64,000 nt of DNA from Mesocentrotus franciscanus (GCA_037976565.1 CP137672.1:37732672-37796671); one strand, 5' to 3'; shown: positions 11,835 to 26,537, numbered from the stretch's first letter. The notes: a model not told the origin generated them from the sequence alone. Program-made: numbers and translations.

Positions 11835-13215
11835 TATATCTATCTTTACATACATTGTACATGTTTCAACATGTTAGTGCTCCGTCAATGTTTTTGTTTT
11901 TGTTTCTTGTTGTTAAAAATTATGCTTTACACAATCCAACCATAAATATAATTAGTTTACCGTATGTTGTAATTGTACAAAGCAGCACAAAGAAAGTATT
12001 TTCCATTTTGATTTGATTCACTGACATGCTAATATCTAAGACCTCCCTCAACTACCTTCTTTGATGGGAAATCATAATCTACAAGCTCTGTTTCTCTGAT
12101 ATTCCAGAAGCCTCACTTGTAATAAATGCAAATACATGTATTGACTTCTTAAGCTTACTTGTCACTTATCAAGCGCATAGAGCTCTAAGACATCACATCT
12201 TCCTCCTCTATCTGTTTATTCAAATTTGAAAGAAGAAAAAATCCAAAATAAAATATCCCATCAACTCAGTGATGAATTCTAATCTAAAGGATAGCAAGTC
12301 CTAAAAATCTCTTCATTACGATCACATAATTCTGTAATCAATCAAATCTAAAATCATCCTTCAAACATCACTCCATATCCAATCTGGTGTGATGCGTCAT
12401 GGAAATATTTCTAGACTTTTCATGGCTTTATTTCATCCTCCATTGAGAAAAAAATTAAAATTCATCCTGTATCTTGAAAGAATTAGGATTACATATTTCC
12501 TGGCTTGGAATTATGTATAGTGATTGCAGTTGTTCAAATAGTTATTTAGATGCTATGAATATCATCCATATCTAATCGTCTATTGAGAGCCAGAACTCTG
12601 TGTTAAAGTACAAGATTTAATACCCTTCTGACTATAAACAGATGGAATTAAGCATTGCTTGATCTTTACATCAAAAATCAAAGGTACACTTTATCATTCC
12701 ATGTAAATCTAGTAAAAGTCATTTGGCAAGATGTCAATCTAGAGTACTGTTGCCGAAATGTTACTAATGTACAAAATTTATGTACATGTACCTCTAGTAA
12801 AATATTGTTGTGCATGCATCATATCAATCTATATTTCATACTTTGACCGATTTATTGTAGTATTGATACTTAGTGGGAATGAATTTCTTGTATCCAAAGA
12901 AAATTACAAATAGACTACTAGCAGGATAACGATTTGAGCGTTTTAGGATGATTGCATACCCTGTATTTCATCCAAACGTTATTCAAGCAATTTGGGGGGA
13001 AAATGCCAGCAAAATCATTCTTCTTTCGTGTGTCAAAATAGGAGTTTGCAAATTAAATGCATGTAATAAATGCATTATGCATTCTTAGCAAACAATTACA
13101 CAATTTCCTTGATTACATGTATCTCAATGCCATGACAGTGTCATTTATTTATCCATATGCTCAATGTTAACTTGATAAATGTTTACTAATTTCGCCTCAT
13201 ATCATTTCATATATT

Positions 13216-15532
13216 GAGCCATACAGGTATGAAAGCTATGTAAACAATAGAAGCTATCATCCTTCTAGCTCTCGGAGAGCCATACGGGTATGAAAGCTAT
13301 GTAAACAATATAAGCTAACGTCCTTCTAGCTCTCAGAGAGCCATACGGGTATGAAAGCTATGTAAACAATATAAGCTAACATCCTTCTAGCTCTCAGAGA
13401 GCCATACGGGTATGAAAGCTACGTAAACAATATAAGCTAACGTCCTTCTAGCTCTCAGAGAGCCATACGGGTATGAAAGCTATGTAAACAATATAAGCTA
13501 ACATCCTTCTAGCCCTCAAAGAGCCATACGGGTATGAAAGCTATGTAAACAATATAAGCTAACATCCTTCTAGCTCTCAAAGAGCCATACGGGTATGAAA
13601 GCTATGTAAACAAAATAAGCTAACATCCATCTAGCCCTCAAAGAGCCATACGGGTATGAAAGCTATGTAAACAATATAAGCTAACATCCTTCTAGCCCTC
13701 AAAGAGCCATACGGGTATGAAAGCTATGTAAACAATATAAGCTAACATCCTTCTAGCTCTCAAAGAGCCATACGGGTATGAAAGCTATGTAAACAAAATA
13801 AGCTAACATCCATCTAGCCCTCAAAGAGCCATACGGGTATGAAAGCTATGTAAACAATATAAGCTAACATCCTTCTAGCCCTCAAAGAGCCATACGGGTA
13901 TGAAAGCTATGTAAACAATATATAAGCTAACATCCTTCTAGCCCTCAAAGAGCCATACGGTATGAAAGCTATGTAAACAATATAAGCTAACATCCTTCTA
14001 GCCCTCAAAGAGCCATACAGGTATGAAAGCTATGTAAACAATATAAGCTAACATCCTTCTAGCCCTCAAAGAGCCATACAGGTATGAAAGCTATGTAAAC
14101 AATATAAGCTAACATCCTTCTAGCACTCAAAGAGCCATACGGGTATGACAGCTATGTAAACAATATAAGCTAACATCCATCTAGCCCTCAAAGAGCCATA
14201 CGGGTATGAAAGCTATGTAAACAATATAAGCTAACATCCTTCTAGCCCTCAAAGAGCCATACGGGTATGAAAGCTATGTAAACAATATAAGCTAACATCC
14301 TTCTAGCCCTCAAAGAGCCATACGGGTATGAAAGCTATGTAAACAATATAAGCTAACATCCTTCTAGCTCTCAAAGAGCCATACGGGTATGAAAGCTATG
14401 TAAACAATATAAGCTAACATCCTTCTAGCTCTCAAAGAGCCATACGGGTATGAAAGCTATGTAAACAATATAAGCTAACATCCTTCTAGCCCTCAAAGAG
14501 CCATACGGGTATGAAAGCTATGTAAACAATATAAGCTAACATCCTTCTAGCCCTCAAAGAGCCATACAGGTATGAAAGCTATGTAAACAATATAAGCTAA
14601 CGTCCTTCTAGCTCTCAAAGAGCCATACAGGTATGAAAGCTATGTAAACAATATAAGCTAACATCCTTCTAGCCCTCAAAGAGCCATACGGGTATGAAAG
14701 CTATGTAAACAATATAAGCTAACATCCTTCTAGCCCTCAAAGAGCCATACAGGTATGAAAGCTATGTAAACAATATAAGCTAACATCCTTCTAGCCCTCA
14801 AAGAGCCATACAGGTATGAAAGCTATGTAAACAATATAAGCTAACATCCTTCTAGCACTCAAAGAGCCATACGGGTATGACAGCTATGTAAACAATATAA
14901 GCTAACATCCATCTAGCCCTCAAAGAGCCATACGGGTATGAAAGCTATGTAAACAATATAAGCTAACATCCTTCTAGCCCTCAAAGAGCCATACGGGTAT
15001 GAAAGCTATGTAAACAATATAAGCTAACATCCTTCTAGCCCTCAAAGAGCCATACAGGTATGAAAGCTATGTAAACAATATAAGCTAACATCCTTCTAGC
15101 TCTCAAAGAGCCATACGGGTATGAAAGCTATGTAAACAATATAAGCTAACATCCTTCTAGCCCTCAAAGAGCCATACGGGTATGAAAGCTATGTAAACAA
15201 TATAAGCTAACATCCTTCTAGCCCTCAAAGAGCCATACAGGTATGAAAGCTATGTAAACAATATAAGCTAACGTCCTTCTAGCTCTCAAAGAGCCATACA
15301 GGTATGAAAGCTATGTAAACAATATAAGCTAACATCCTTCTAGCCCTCAAAAAGCCATACGGGTATGAAAGCTATGTAAACAATATAAGCTAACATCCTT
15401 CTAGCTCTCAAAGAGCCATACGGGTATGAAAGCTATGTAAACAATATAAGCTAACATCCTTCTAGCCCTCAAAGAGCCATACGGGTATGAAAGCTATGTA
15501 AACAATATAAGCTAACGTCCTTCTAGCTCTCA
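13216..15532. repeat. 61-bp satellite array, about 38 copies
   Basis: The unit begins GAGCCATACGGGTATGAAAG and continues with CTATGTAAACAATATAAGC, TAACATCCTTCTAG and CCCTCAAA. The period is 61 bp and the array of 2317 bp fits 38 units. Units differ at a few fixed sites: ACGGG/ACAGG, CCCTC/CTCTC/CACTC, ACATCC/ACGTCC, CTTCT/CATCT. Two rare markers, TAGCACTC with GTATGACAGC, recur at 14121 and 14853, exactly 732 bp (12 units) apart, which shows a higher-order duplication. No protein or RNA function is evident. Confidence 0.97.
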
Positions 15533-17184
15533 GCAGACAGTGATTGTTTCTTTGTGAGGATTCATATCGTGGTTTAACAGGAATCCAAAGTGTTTGTCAA
15601 TAAAGCACATAAAAGGATCATGAAAAACGCAATACACCTACAGTATGCACCTACACATAATAATTGATCATCAGCCTTGAAAAGTTCTCAGGAATATCCT
15701 CATTTTTAACTGAAAGGAAGAGTTTTTTTTATTTTTTATTTACATGACAGGACATCACCTCAATAAAATACTTGATGTAAAGCTCAATTTGCTAATACGA
15801 CACAGACACACGGATCTAAAACACACCATGAGAGAGATGCAGATCACTATCCATACAGACTTTCATGAATGCTGGACAATTTATGTTGAAGCAATTAATT
15901 TTCCCAAACCGCATTGTAGACTTGAACATGACTTTGAGTTTTAAAGGGTAAAATTGAATGCTGGCAATGTTATTGCCTTGTGAAAGAAACTATGCAGAAC
16001 TTAGTGGGAAAGGTTGATATTAATATAGTACATAGTTCTTACACACTAGTAATTGTGTATTATGTATCAGCAGGGAGATGGTATGAGGTTTTGGAGTCAT
16101 CAAAATGAGACCCCTCCCCTTTGAAAAAAATGCATGCTGTGAAAATAGGAATAGCATTGCACACAGATATGAGTATATAAAATATACAGTGTAAGACTAA
16201 CAAATTATGTAGCAATCAAAATTTGTCCAAAGTTAAAGGTTTAACCACAATTTCTGGTTATATTTCAAGCATGGGAGCAATCCTATAATTACATTGCTAC
16301 AGGAACTATTCTTCAACATAAGAATAACATGAACAAAATCAGGAAAGCTAAAAAAAAAACTTAACAAAATTCTCCTTCAGCAGAACTTCACCTTCTCTTT
16401 AACATTACACATTTCAATACAACCAATTACTGAGACTGTGCTCATTGTTCCTTTTCAAAATCCACTGTAGGGCCTACCTTTCCATACATGTATGTATTGT
16501 ACCTTTCCATATAAATGCATTGTACCTTTCCATATATGCATTGCTGCAAGGCACATGATTGATTCAAATTATGATTATTAAACATAAACATCAGATAGAT
16601 GAATACTGGATTAGAATTACATGGATGAATGGCAGCTATTGGCAATATTGATAATGTAGATGAATAACAAATATTACTCAGTCATCTGTGGTTACAGCCA
16701 ATCATTTTAATTATTGATATGAATTGGTTAGAAGTATGAAGTTGCATGACTGGCATGCCTGAAATACTTCTTGATGAAAACATATATGGTAAGCTTGTTA
16801 ATAATTATAGCATGGTGAGACATATATGCCTTTTTTATCATCATCATCATTTTCCCTCTTACGACTACGACGACGGGTTCACTGACTTTGGTGCCATGAT
16901 GACATTCTCTTCCTCCATTTATTCTTGTCTCGAGCATCCTCTTCATTTAGATTGCTTTCTTTCTTAACCATATCTTTCCATGAATTCTTTAAACACTATC
17001 AATTACAAAGAAGTGCTGCATAGGCATGACATACATGGAAGTGGTACTTAATTATTCAGAGCAAGAAAGGTGTTGTTCACTTTGTGTTATAACATGTGAG
17101 TTAATGCCTTTCTGGCTCCTACAGACAACATGTATTGGTGAAAAATATACTCTCTACTGTAACACATACCGGTATACACATTAA

Positions 17185-17718
17185 AGATACTATGTCCCTT
17201 TTGCAGCCAACATCAAATTCTGTAGAACTTTGCAGGAAATATGAATATGTCATGTATGTCCTATCTGTGAAATTTAAACGTTAGCAGTGTCCTAATATTC
17301 AAATTATGCAAGGAAACCCGTTTACTTGCTAGACTTCACTGTCAGACACTATTGGGTGACTGACTGGCTTTTTTTTATCTTTGGTAATAACATACATAAA
17401 ATGAGCTGTAAAGGGTACATGAGCATTTGTTTACATCAATAACCCACTTCTTGTAATGGCCAAAATTAAACTGATTGAATCTTTGTGCAGCATAAAACGT
17501 ACGACCATTCAGTACAATGGTCTAAAAAATCAGACTATTACTTACTGGCTCTATAGCTCCTAAGTCGATTCGACAACTAATAGTCATTATTTTCCCACTT
17601 AAAGACATTTTCAAGCCCCCCTTTTTTTAGGGAAATTCTAAATTAGTATTGTCTTTCAAATGCCGTTGGAATTTCAATTTTTTTCATTTTTTGGGCCTGC
17701 AAATGGGACATAGTACCT
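17185..17718 (+). mobile_element. TTAA-flanked MITE, family A, copy 2
   Basis: A 534-bp copy in the opposite orientation to that at 3202-3728. It starts AGATACTATGTCCCTTTTGC, ends GGGACATAGTACCT and is bounded by TTAA on both sides (17181-17184, 17719-17722). It differs from the 33018 copy by scattered substitutions. Confidence 0.88.
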
Positions 17719-18230
17719 TTAAACATTAATATATAATTATTGCATACTGACTGTAACGGTATGTGTGAATCGTATTAATCATACTTTGCTTTCCTTTGCA
17801 TCTCCAAATTCAAATAAACTAAAGAATACGTTTGGAAGGTAAATACATGCATTTGGGTAAGGGATAAAATAAGCAGGTTCACCTTGCTTGAGACTCACTG
17901 TACTTGAATATTTTATGTATTATTGATTATGAAAATGCCAATAGGAAAGCTGGTCAAACAACCAATGCCCATGTACACAATGCTAGTAAGGCGCAAGCAA
18001 TAAATGAGTACATGCATTCACATTTCATTTTTAAGTCAATAAAAGTAGGCATACATGTACATGTAGTTCAAACAGCAGACTAAGAAACGGGAAAAAAGAA
18101 GGGGCGGGTATATGTATATAGCGAAAGTTTGATCACATGTGACATATTGACATCTGGATAAAATTATCATGGTGTGATAATAATGATTGAAAATGAACTT
18201 TAAAAATATTCATCTAAAGTTATTCAAGAG

Positions 18231-18360
18231 TGAGAGAGAGAGAGAGAGAGGGAGAAAGAGAGGGAGAGAAAGAGAAAGAAGGGGGTAGCTCGAGGAAGAA
18301 GGGGGTAGCTCGAGGAAGAAGGGGGTAGCTCGAGGAAGAAGGGGTTAGCTTGAGGAAGAA
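18231..18360. repeat. GA microsatellite and 20-bp tandem repeat
   Basis: A (GA)n tract is followed by four copies of the 20-bp unit GGGGGTAGCTCGAGGAAGAA (about 18281-18360). The last copy has diverged. Confidence 0.9.
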
Positions 18361-20129
18361 GGAAAATGTTCATGACAAAGAAACTGACTGCAAACCGCAA
18401 TATTATGTAACATGATCTCTGATCATAGTATGTTTTGAAAATGCAGGTACCCTCAACAACATACACTATCAATCACCACTATCATGATTAACCCTCGTTC
18501 AGACTAACAAAATTCATTGTTTGGCTATACTAAAAACTTATAGACATATATGTACGATAAGTAATTACTTTTTCCTGGTATGAACATTATATTCAATGAA
18601 ATGTCTTATAAGAAAACATCATACATGTAAAGTACATTTGAGCATCGTTTCAAATGAAAACTCAATAAAGAATCATGGTTTTATTCTTATCTGAACCGTC
18701 TTATCGTACAAAAAATATAAACGCTGTAACAGTGTGTTCATTTAAACCTTTCACTATACAATGATTCTTTATTCAACGTTTCTTTATTGTGAGTTTCATT
18801 TAATTTCCCTCTACATGTAGTCTGAACATGTTGCAAGTACATCTGTCCATCATTCTCATTGATAATATGGAGATATCTTTAAACAAAGATTGTAATCCCC
18901 TTTTATTTCCTCTCTTTCCAAGACCACATCAGAAAAGGAAATACATATTGGCCTAATGAGAAACAGGGTTCCATCAATGGTGTTTTGGTTCTTATAATAT
19001 TTGTTTTATGTCACTTGTTCTAATGTTTCCTTCTGATAGGCTTTGCTTGGGGTAACCCCCCCCCCCCCACCTCCACCTCATTTAAATCTTTCGTCAGCAT
19101 CTGAAAATAAAAACACTTCTTTTTTCATGCTGAAATTTACCTTTTTTGCAAATCTGAGAAATATGAAGACCTCTGTTGTTAAAAGTGGAATATCTTTGTT
19201 GGCAAATTTGACCTTCCCCCACCTCAATGAAAATAGTCTGCTGATGCCCTTGAATCTATATCTGACTTGTAGTACCAAATAAAGTTGAATATGATGTATT
19301 TTCACAGGCTTTTGTAACGCCGAAACGGTGAGAATCTGTGCACACGTCTCCAGCAGAATACAAATATGGACCATGTGTTTTTGAATAAACATGCAGAACT
19401 TTGTATTTCAAATGGCCATGTATACATACATTATTGTACATGTACACTATATTATGTAGTTAACACTTACTTCAATGAAATCATAGGTAAAGAAAGCTAG
19501 GATAAATCAATATTTTATAACATAAGGAGTAGGAACACATATGTATTTAGAGAATAAAAATCATTGCCACTCCCCCTTTTAAATGGTGTTATAGCATTGA
19601 TCAATAACATTTTGAATCTTTGGGATCCTTGGGGAAAATTACGCCTTGTGCACACTAAATCACACCATACAAGAATAGAACTACCCTGCGTAGGAATAAA
19701 CCACTAAATGAGATCATTTGGGAGAAATCCAAAATTCAAAGGAAACAAGTAAATAACGGTAAACAGATGTTAAGCTATTTGGGCCTTTGTCTGGATTTCC
19801 TCCATACTATCAGATGGGATGTTCCTTTGTTTATCATTAGGTTCAGTGAATAGGAATTACCCAGGATATAGTCATTATAAAGCAACAGCATATCTAGGGT
19901 TTATACAAGGCTGCACTGACCAGTGACCATGTATAATGGATAGCATTATTAGAAAGCGGTCGATTGTGCCATAAGGTACTATAACAAGGTCAACACATAA
20001 TTATTCCACCAACAAAGTGCAAAGTACATGGAGCCTACCAATAAATAAATAGATAGAAAATAGAGATCACAAAAATAGCCACATTTTGAAATAAGTGTGT
20101 ATAGTATCATTAGTATGGTGTAAATTTCC

Positions 20130-20720
20130 TGGAAACACTGTCTGCAAATAGTCATGGCCTGGACCTGCTACAAATAACTTTTAAACAGTTTTTTTAAACA
20201 CTGCCTTGAAATAGTAATGCCTCGAACCTACTACAAACAATTTTTGTTTCTGTATTCTTTTCTTCAAAACACTGTCTGCAAATAGACATGGCCTGGACCT
20301 ACTACAAATAATATTTTATCTATGATGTGCATGCCATACAATTTCTAACTATTGTTCTTTGTTTGTATTTCATGTAATTCAATGCATAACATCCTACATG
20401 TGTATATGCTTTCACTCTTCAGTCATGTGTTTCTGTGACAAGGGATTTTATGAATGAAATGTTTCAGTATTTTATGACTGTTTTTTTTATATATAGCCTT
20501 TGTATCTCATGAAAAGGTGTTTCATAAATGAAAATTCATCACTCTTTTATTACCATTTTATTTTTTCTGTTACATGAGCTTTGTATATGTACATATACAT
20601 TTATCTCTTGAAAAGGTGCTTCATAAATGAAAAATTATCACTCTTTTATTATCATTTTAGGTTTATATTATACAAGCTTTGTATCACAGGAAAAAGTGCT
20701 ACATACATTTTTTTAAATAT
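20130..20720. repeat. Two degenerate tandem repeats
   Basis: At 20130-20310 a block with AACACTGTCTGCAAATAG and CCTGGACCTACTACAAA occurs three times at roughly 65-75 bp spacing. At 20497-20720 a block with GCTTTGTATCTCATGAAAAG, TTCATAAATGAAAATT and CACTCTTTTATTA occurs about three times. Both are old and uneven. Confidence 0.7.
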
Positions 20721-22304
20721 TCATTTTATGAACATTTGTTCAGCTCTGACAAAACTTCACAAAGTTGCATCGGTATGTAATGTTTGGAATTTATATTGTC
20801 AGAAAGAGCTTTAACAAGTACACACACTTGTGCATCTCCTTATTTCGGGTAAAAGGCAAGCGATTTGACATACAAGGCCAACAATCATCCTTTTTTTTAA
20901 TAACCTTTTCAGATGGTACAAGGTACATGTACAGCCTACCGTAAACAATCAAACCAATATTGATATAGCTATTCCTGTCCCAAAGATACAAAATTGTAAT
21001 GAATAATGGTTACAAACATACATTTACATAGCCAAGCAAATCATTTAGTCATTTTATGTGAATTCCTGTTTTCAGCACCAACCTCGTCCTTAATCATTCC
21101 TCTTGATGTGTAGATCATAGATGTTGTATACAAAGAAATACATTATAAGTTTATTGATCACTTTCATCCAGAAATGTTCTCATTATGATGTAAGTTGAAT
21201 GTGTATGGGAATCTAATGCATGCAACTAAGTTTCACGCTCACAATTTGTAGCACTGTATATGCATGCAATGCAAATGCTGGTTCATTTTCTACATATGTA
21301 ACAAAGAATGCAGCAATTCCTCTTAAAACTGTCCAGAAATGAACCGTGCATTCAATGTCTAAGAGAGGTTGTTAAACAAGGTCAAAGTGTGCTTTCCTTG
21401 AAAAAACACAGAAACGCACTGTACTGAGGGGAAGAGATATCAATATCTCTCCCCCTTAAACCCCCCCCCCCCACATTGCTGATTTATTCAAATCACACCA
21501 TTTAAGTACAACACATGTAACCCTTGCCCCTTGGCTTTGCAACTGTACAGGTCTTAACAAGAGAGGGCACTGTCACAGATTACTGGAGGAAAATATTGCT
21601 CCAATTTAGACGTTGCTTTGTTACATCAAAGTTTGATACCTTCTTCTTCTTCTGTTTTGATTTAATGGCAATTAGTCAGTTGTGACTATTGTCGCCAATG
21701 TAGAATGTACCACATGTAGAATGGGAGCACAGAAATAATAATACTAAATTAAAACCAATAGGGAGACAGACCCCATAAGAACCACGTCTCTGAATGGGAT
21801 GCGTGTCAGGGAGGATCGAGGACAAGATGATTGAAGAATAAAAGATGGACACGATCGGGACTACCACCTGGTACTAAGGGAGGGGTTGGTCCATCAATCA
21901 CTGCCCTCTACCAGTACCTTCTCATGGTACTGGTACATTACATGCATCACACCAACCAAAATATAATTAGAGATCAAGATGGAGAGTTACATTCTCTTGT
22001 TCAACCCTGTAAGTCCTAAACAGCCTTGTCATGGCCATATGGTGAAACCCGTGTGTATAGACCGCAGGAGACAAAGAAAGTGGCCCGATAGGCAAGAGGT
22101 CTTAGTGCACAATTGCACTTTAATATGGAAATGCATACAATTCATAATTTTTTCGGATCTTGCATCCATTTTTTTAAAAGTACACTGTATATAAAAAGTA
22201 TATACTTACATGTATATGATTCAGAACCCCAGACTGGGGTCCATCTATCAGATGGTTATGTAGGCCTACATGTAAGATCAGATCATCAGGGTCCTATACA
22301 TACG

Positions 22305-22368
22305 TACACTGTACATGTACATGTACATGTACCGGTACATGTACTGTACATGTACCGGTACATGTAAC
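22305..22368. repeat. Palindromic ACATGT/CCGGTAC simple repeat
   Basis: The tract is built from TACATG, GTACATGTAC and ACCGGT palindromes and is self-complementary almost throughout. Shorter ACATGTA runs occur over the whole window. Confidence 0.85.
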
Positions 22369-22675
22369 TGTAATTGATTGATTACTATACTTGTAGTAAA
22401 ACATAGTCAACAACAAAAACAGAATACAGAAATTCTTCTTCTTTATTCTTGGTGAGAGAATTTTCAACATTACAGCCTTTCCTTGCAATATGGATTTCTA
22501 TTTGTCTTACCACTTTCTAAATGAGAACAATGAAAACAGATAGTGAGCGTATAGGAAATCCAGCACAAAGGATGTGAATGACCATCATATATTTTTGAAT
22601 TTATTGGTAGATAATAATAGATTATGTGGTATAATTATAGTGTATTTAACTTGGGTTGTATATTTGTCATATATA

Positions 22676-22867
22676 CAGTCAAACCTGCTTTAGTGACCAC
22701 TTGTCTACAAAGACCACCTGTCTTCAGAGACCACATTTTTTTGTTTCCATTTAAAATGTTTTTTCATTGAAACATGTACTAAAGGAACCTGTCTAAAAAG
22801 ACCACCTGTCTAAAAAGATCACTTTGTGTGTTTCCCTTGGGCGGTCGCTATAGACAAGGTTTGACTG
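22676..22867. mobile_element. 192-bp mariner-type MITE
   Basis: It begins CAGTCAAACCTG and ends AAGGTTTGACTG, which are inverted repeats, with TA on both outer sides (22674-22675, 22868-22869). Inside are three or four copies of an 'AAGACCACCTGTCT'-type motif. The size, ends and TA duplication fit a Tc1/mariner MITE. Confidence 0.82.
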
Positions 22868-23187
22868 TATCACATAAAGGCGATACTATCACTAGCAGAC
22901 AGCATACTGTACAGACAAAATCAACAGATAATGAACAAAGGGACGTAGCCTGCATATAGATGGGTCACATATATTTGTGCTGCTACACCTGTATATGTAC
23001 ATGTAGCTTCGATCTAGAGCAGGGCCATTTTGAGAGGAATCCATGCTAACTCATCACTATACTACAATTACTAGGGACTCCTGGATTACAAATTGAGGGC
23101 AAGTCTATAGCACAGAGAGCTGAAGTGATCGCAAATAGTAGTCTGAATATTTGCACTAAATGCAGCCTTTAAAACAACCAATCTTTG

Positions 23188-23300
23188 ATAATAATAATAT
23201 AATAATAATAATAATTTGATGATTATGATCAATTTATAGAGCGCAGCTACTATATAGATATACTCTACTGCACTGTGATAAAAACAAAACTCCTAACAGT
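23188..23300 (-). mobile_element. Probable SINE tail fragment
   Basis: An (AAT)n run is followed by TTTATAGAGCGCAG. Its complement resembles the 3' end (GCGCTATATAAGC...ATTATTAT) of the SINE at 33718-34012. The head is missing. Confidence 0.4.
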
Positions 23301-23614
23301 GCTACTTTACAAACACACAATATTCAAGAGCTCTTGAAAACAAATGCATCTTCAACATGCTGCAACCTGATTATTTGTGAATCTTGCAAGCCAAACAATA
23401 ATCCATTACAATAATGAAGCCTACTGCTAATAAATGCATGGACAAGGTTTTCTGTGCTTTTCCGGTCTACTATCTACAAATGTGACAGAGATTGTATAAC
23501 ATATAAAAGGCAGATTTACATATGTTAGATACATGTATGTATGTGCTTCTCTATGTTTAAACAGGAATCAAACCATACACCCAGATTGTGCAAAATAATT
23601 ACTTAAAGTCTTAA

Positions 23615-24002
23615 AGGTAGAGACTAGTTTTGGAAACGCCCCCCTCTCAAAAAATGAAATGGAAGCTCTCATTACCAATCATGTGAAAGAATATGTTTTG
23701 ACTAATACGTGATAATACAAATTTTGCCGGGAAACCGCCTACTAATTGATATATTTGGTAAATTATTATATCTATTGGGACCAAATAGATATCGCGCACA
23801 TGGTCGTGTAGTCCCATATACATCTTTCTGTGTACAGTGCTTGTAACTTTACCAAGACTGGGCCAAATTTCTTATCATTTTGATGATTCCAGAACCTTGC
23901 AGTACACACCAATACTTATATGCTAGATGATCAACCTTTTCTGATCGATTACACAACGTTTCTTTCACAATGCAATCGCATGACCAGAACTGGTCTTTAT
24001 CT
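23615..24002 (+). mobile_element. TTAA-flanked MITE, family B, copy 1
   Basis: A 388-bp element starts AGGTAGAGACTAGTTTTGGA, ends CCAGAACTGGTCTTTATCT and is flanked by TTAA (23611-23614 and 24003-24006). The internal blocks AATATGTTTTGACTAATACG and TTGCCGGGAAACCGCCTACT are shared with the copy at 27853. Confidence 0.8.
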
Positions 24003-26537
24003 TTAAGAGATAATGATGAAAATGTCATGAGCTGAAATTCTACAAAACATAAAATGTATAAAGGCTACATGTATTTTAGAGGTGTAGCTTGCACTTCACC
24101 CCTAAAACCTAAACACTATGCGATGCCGAGCTGCCCTTATTCGTGCCAAGCTAGTCTGACCCTCTATTATGGTTGAGCACTGGAGAGTGAAACGGTGCAG
24201 GATGTAATTGCTTCTAGCATTTGAAGTTGGCAAGAAATGCTGAAGCTTTTGTATTCATGAAACAAACAAATGTGCATGAAATGTAAAAATGATTATAATA
24301 ACTATACAACTGTTATAGAGATAGAGGTGCCCAAATTTACACTGATATTGACATGAAAACAGGATCAATATATAGTTTTAAAAGATATTTTGAGAATAAA
24401 ATTGTGATGTGAAATACAAATGACTTCATGCGGAAACTTTGAAATGCAACTTAAACAGTGATGAGGTGGAGATGACTAAAGTGTGAGTAAATACACTGGA
24501 GGTAAATGTACATCAAATTACTCCAACTTTAAATTCATTTGACTGATTTTATCTCCAACAAGAACCCTCTAAACACTTATTTGTGGGAGTAAACTTTACA
24601 CCATCCAAAATACTATGCACGTACCCCCGAAATGACGACACCATTGAAACGCCTACACATCACAAAGTCCCCAAACTAAGTTAAGTGGGAGTAAATAATT
24701 TCATTCGACACCATACATGTACATGTATATTCTTTCTATAAATCTTGTAGTACAACAACGCAGTATACAAACACGATTTCCTACGATGGGGGGATGGATT
24801 AAAACTCAAGTACGAGTTTTACAGCCTGCGTCTGGTATCACAGCATCAAAAGATAAAAACATGTTTAAAAAAACCTCCAACTCCAAGCAGACAGAATTTT
24901 TTGTCTAGCTACAAGTACAAGCCTACATATATGACGTATGCCCAAGACCATGCACGTAGCTAGTACTTAGGCTACAGACAGATTGTACAAATTATGGATA
25001 TATTATAACATGTTGAGTTCGTTGAGTTCATATCACGCAGTAGTGTGGTTTCTAGGGGGCCTGGGTGGCTCGATCAAGCCTGCCCCCGGCCCCCTCCCCC
25101 CAAAAAAATTGTAAGGCGATGTGAGAACGAATGCAAGAACCCTCAAAGGCACCCCCCCCCCACCCACATATTGATATTCCACATTCATTCTCAACATTAT
25201 AGTCTAGTCTATTCCTCAAACTTACCATTCTATTTCAACCATTGTTAGGATTGTTCTGCAGCCTCGCCTCGGTACGTCCGTGTCTCTTTCAGTTTGCAGA
25301 TGATCTTCGAAGAGTACAAAGATTACGGGAAAGTTTGAAGAAATAATGTTCTGAGTCACAGTTCACAAAGTTCACAGCTCTTCTAAAAAAAGTAGGATGT
25401 TCTTTGTCACTGTGCTATGCAGTATTTCATTCAAAGTCACACAGTTAAATGCTCCCATTCAGCTCTACAGTGTACATTGTGACAATAATAATAGCACCTA
25501 GACAATCACCCTGGCCCAGATCGAATCCAGTGCACATACTGTACACATACAGCTAGCAGCTGCAGCTGATGTTTAGCCTTGTATTGTAGTTCCTTGTAGT
25601 TGTACTACTCTGTACTGACTGTAGAGATATTTCCGCACAATATTATACGAATGATACGGGCATGCAGACACTACAGATCTGAGACGGCCCGGTGTCACGG
25701 AGAAATGAAATCCGCTGCAAAAAACTAACCTATAGCTAGAGCTCTAATCTGCCGATGAAAAAACAAGTAGATCTGCTGCCTGCAATGATATTACCATCAT
25801 GAAAAGCCCCAAAGGGTTGGGTTAATGTAAAAAATAACCCAAACATTACTTGACATAGACAGACCACAATGTACAGGTGCCCTCGTAACCTTTGTCCTAC
25901 ATGTATGTACGTACGTACCCGCGCGCTGGATGTGTATACATATCGTGTGTTTATTTACGTCCATCAGCTGAGCGAGCGCGAGCGCGAGCTACATGTATGT
26001 GCACTGCTCGCGCTCAATATTTCATTTTGAGCTGTGATTTTAAAATGCGTTGAAAAATGTCCCCTTTATCAATTTGCTCACGATTAACGCTCTATTTTAT
26101 TTTTTATTAAGCTTTGGTTGTATATATATAAGTGAACAAAGTAGGCCTAATACTAATTGCTTTTTTTAATGTTTGATTATTCCGAGCAACCCACTCAGCG
26201 TGAAATGGAGTCTTCCGCATCAAGACGGACTTGTCGATCGAAACAACAAGAAAAGATTGGAAGGGGATACCCTGTTCATTGCACCGATGATAAGGACGTG
26301 GACTCCAGACTGTTGTTATTATCACTTATAAAAAGGGTGCAAAGGTCATGCTGGTGATTTGACATAAGTTTGTCGTATAATATCAGGTGATCATTTTCTA
26401 GCTATCCAGTAGGAGGAGGGAAGGGAAGAAGTGTCGGATCACCCCAAACAAAAGTCCGCCAATGTGGGAGGGCAAGGGTGGGAAGGCGTCGACAACCAAC
26501 CACTCCCTTCCAAAGTCGGATAGGCCTACTGGTTGGA

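Larger units (their letters stand above)
8641..13215. other. Gene-free spacer
   Basis: No gene is supportable. The stretch holds a PIF-like MITE, a (GT)n run (about 9509-9528), a SINE tail, a 116-bp tandem repeat and a Tc1/mariner-like inverted-repeat element, all listed separately. The remainder (about 11840-13215) is AT-rich with only short accidental frames. Confidence 0.6.

Noticed and set aside
13216..15532. Could the regular array be a CRISPR?
   Set aside because: The whole 61-bp unit is conserved; there are no unique spacers, and the genome is eukaryotic.
26157..26357. 66-codon frame after a CpG-rich patch
   Set aside because: A possible first exon, but it has no recognisable family, no clear donor and no downstream partner.
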